The notes under the pieces are model-generated. The model did not search any database. It was not told the DNA's origin and saw only the letters and a list, made by a program, of their open reading frames with translations. Source: JBFMCC01 sp034435275 (lineage in GTDB: Bacteria > Chloroflexota > Anaerolineae > Anaerolineales > Villigracilaceae). From it: 5,442 bases of DNA. Positions 4,931 through 5,442 of the stretch are shown one piece after another; within the stretch, counting starts at the first letter, position 1; the number at the start of each line of letters is the position of its first letter. Both the position numbers and the translations under genes were made by a program. The DNA lies in contig DAOTXP010000097.1 in the NCBI GenBank assembly GCA_034435275.1, forward strand, positions 1-5,442. Direction: 5' to 3'.

Positions 4931-5442
4931 GTGGACGCCATCCACCGCTTGAAATTGCTTTCCTCTCAAATGACCTTCGAGCCGGATGCCGAGCATCGCG
5001 GCGAGGCTGCGCATCCGGCCTGCTTCACGCCCAAGGAGCAAGACCAGGCCTTCGTCCATCCCGCGCAATTGCCCAACGGCCAGAAGATTCTGTTGCTCAA
5101 GACTCTGCTCTCCTCGGCCTGCGAGCGCGACTGCTTCTATTGTCCGTTCCGCGCAGGACGCGATTTCCGCCGCGCCACCTTCAAGCCGGATGAATTTGCG
5201 AATCTGTTCAGCAAGTTGACCCAGACCGGCGCGGCCGAGGGTGTCTTCCTGAGTTCAGGATTGGCAGGCGGCGGCGCGCGCACGCAGGATAAATTGCTCA
5301 ACACGGCGGAGATTTTACGAAAGAAGCACGGCTTCCGCGGCTATATCCATCTCAAGATCATGCCGGGTGCAGAAAAGGATCAGGTCTTCCGCGCCATGCA
5401 ATTAGCCGACCGCGTCTCGATCAACCTCGAAGCGCCGAATAC
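4931..5442 (+). CDS. Radical SAM protein, COG4277/TIGR03916-like (UDG-linked), N-terminal 170 residues
   Basis: The frame is open from GTG 4931 to the right edge (170 codons plus two bases); the C-terminus is missing. The cluster motif C64-E-R-D-C68-F-Y-C71-P-F-R is a CX3CX2C radical SAM site that would bind a [4Fe-4S] cluster and S-adenosylmethionine. Downstream lie R-A-T-F-K-P-D-E (81-88), G-V-F-L-S-S-G (104-110), H-G-F-R-G-Y-I-H-L-K (133-142) and R-V-S-I-N-L-E-A-P (161-169). This order fits the COG4277 family, called putative DNA modification/repair radical SAM proteins because they are often encoded next to a UDG-like protein; full members usually carry a C-terminal helix-hairpin-helix part, not visible here. 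The reaction is unknown. GTG 4931 is chosen because V-D-A-I-H-R-L-K-L-L resembles family N-termini and matches the predicted +1; no Shine-Dalgarno is present. In-frame TTG codons at 4871 and 4913 and ATG 4970 also lack one. The gene diverges from the surface protein gene, and its partner would lie to the right. Confidence 0.82.
   Translation, partial: MDAIHRLKLLSSQMTFEPDAEHRGEAAHPACFTPKEQDQAFVHPAQLPNGQKILLLKTLLSSACERDCFYCPFRAGRDFRRATFKPDEFANLFSKLTQTGAAEGVFLSSGLAGGGARTQDKLLNTAEILRKKHGFRGYIHLKIMPGAEKDQVFRAMQLADRVSINLEAPN

Noticed and set aside
4986..5219. Plus-strand open frame of 77 codons inside the radical SAM gene
   Set aside because: It lies in another frame of the gene whose correct frame shows the CX3CX2C motif; the translation is an R/S/P-rich shadow.

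Overview
The window holds two divergently transcribed genes, both cut by the window edges, separated by a short AT-rich intergenic region. Nothing in it proves the host. The mix of a giant secreted beta-helix/DUF11/SpaA-like repeat protein with a COG4277-type radical SAM gene fits a GC-rich environmental bacterium. Chloroflexota (Anaerolineae-like) is my best guess, held loosely. I see no RNA genes, insertion sequences, CRISPR arrays or phage genes.

Positions 1-4717 (minus strand) are one uninterrupted reading frame of 1572 codons that runs off the left edge without a stop. It encodes a secreted modular surface protein. In order: a signal peptide, a LamG/jelly-roll-like domain, a right-handed parallel beta-helix ending in an NWWG...PWL module, a lamin-tail domain (LTD), then a stalk of alternating SpaA/Cna-B-like and DUF11/DUF7507-like Ig-fold modules. 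Within the stalk lies an unusual aromatic-rich module. Long plus-strand open frames over this region are antisense shadows. The C-terminal anchor is outside the window.

Positions 4718-4930 hold two divergent promoters. The minus-strand promoter has a perfect TTGACA, a 17-bp spacer and TAATAT. It is predicted to start transcription at the foot of a stem-loop, giving a leader of about 87 nt with two adjacent hairpins and a strong GGAGG ribosome binding site. The plus-strand promoter (TTGCGG, 17 bp, perfect TATAAT) is placed so that the predicted +1 falls on the GTG start codon of the next gene, which suggests a leaderless mRNA.

Positions 4931-5442 (plus strand) encode the first 170 residues of a radical SAM protein. 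It has a CX3CX2C cluster motif and resembles the COG4277/TIGR03916 family, whose members are often encoded beside a uracil-DNA-glycosylase-like protein. Nothing suggests that the two genes work together; they share only the intergenic control region. I found no clear evidence of a wholly new system. The most interesting points are the leaderless start, the structured 5' leader of the adhesin-like gene, and predicted isopeptide/disulfide cross-links in its stalk.
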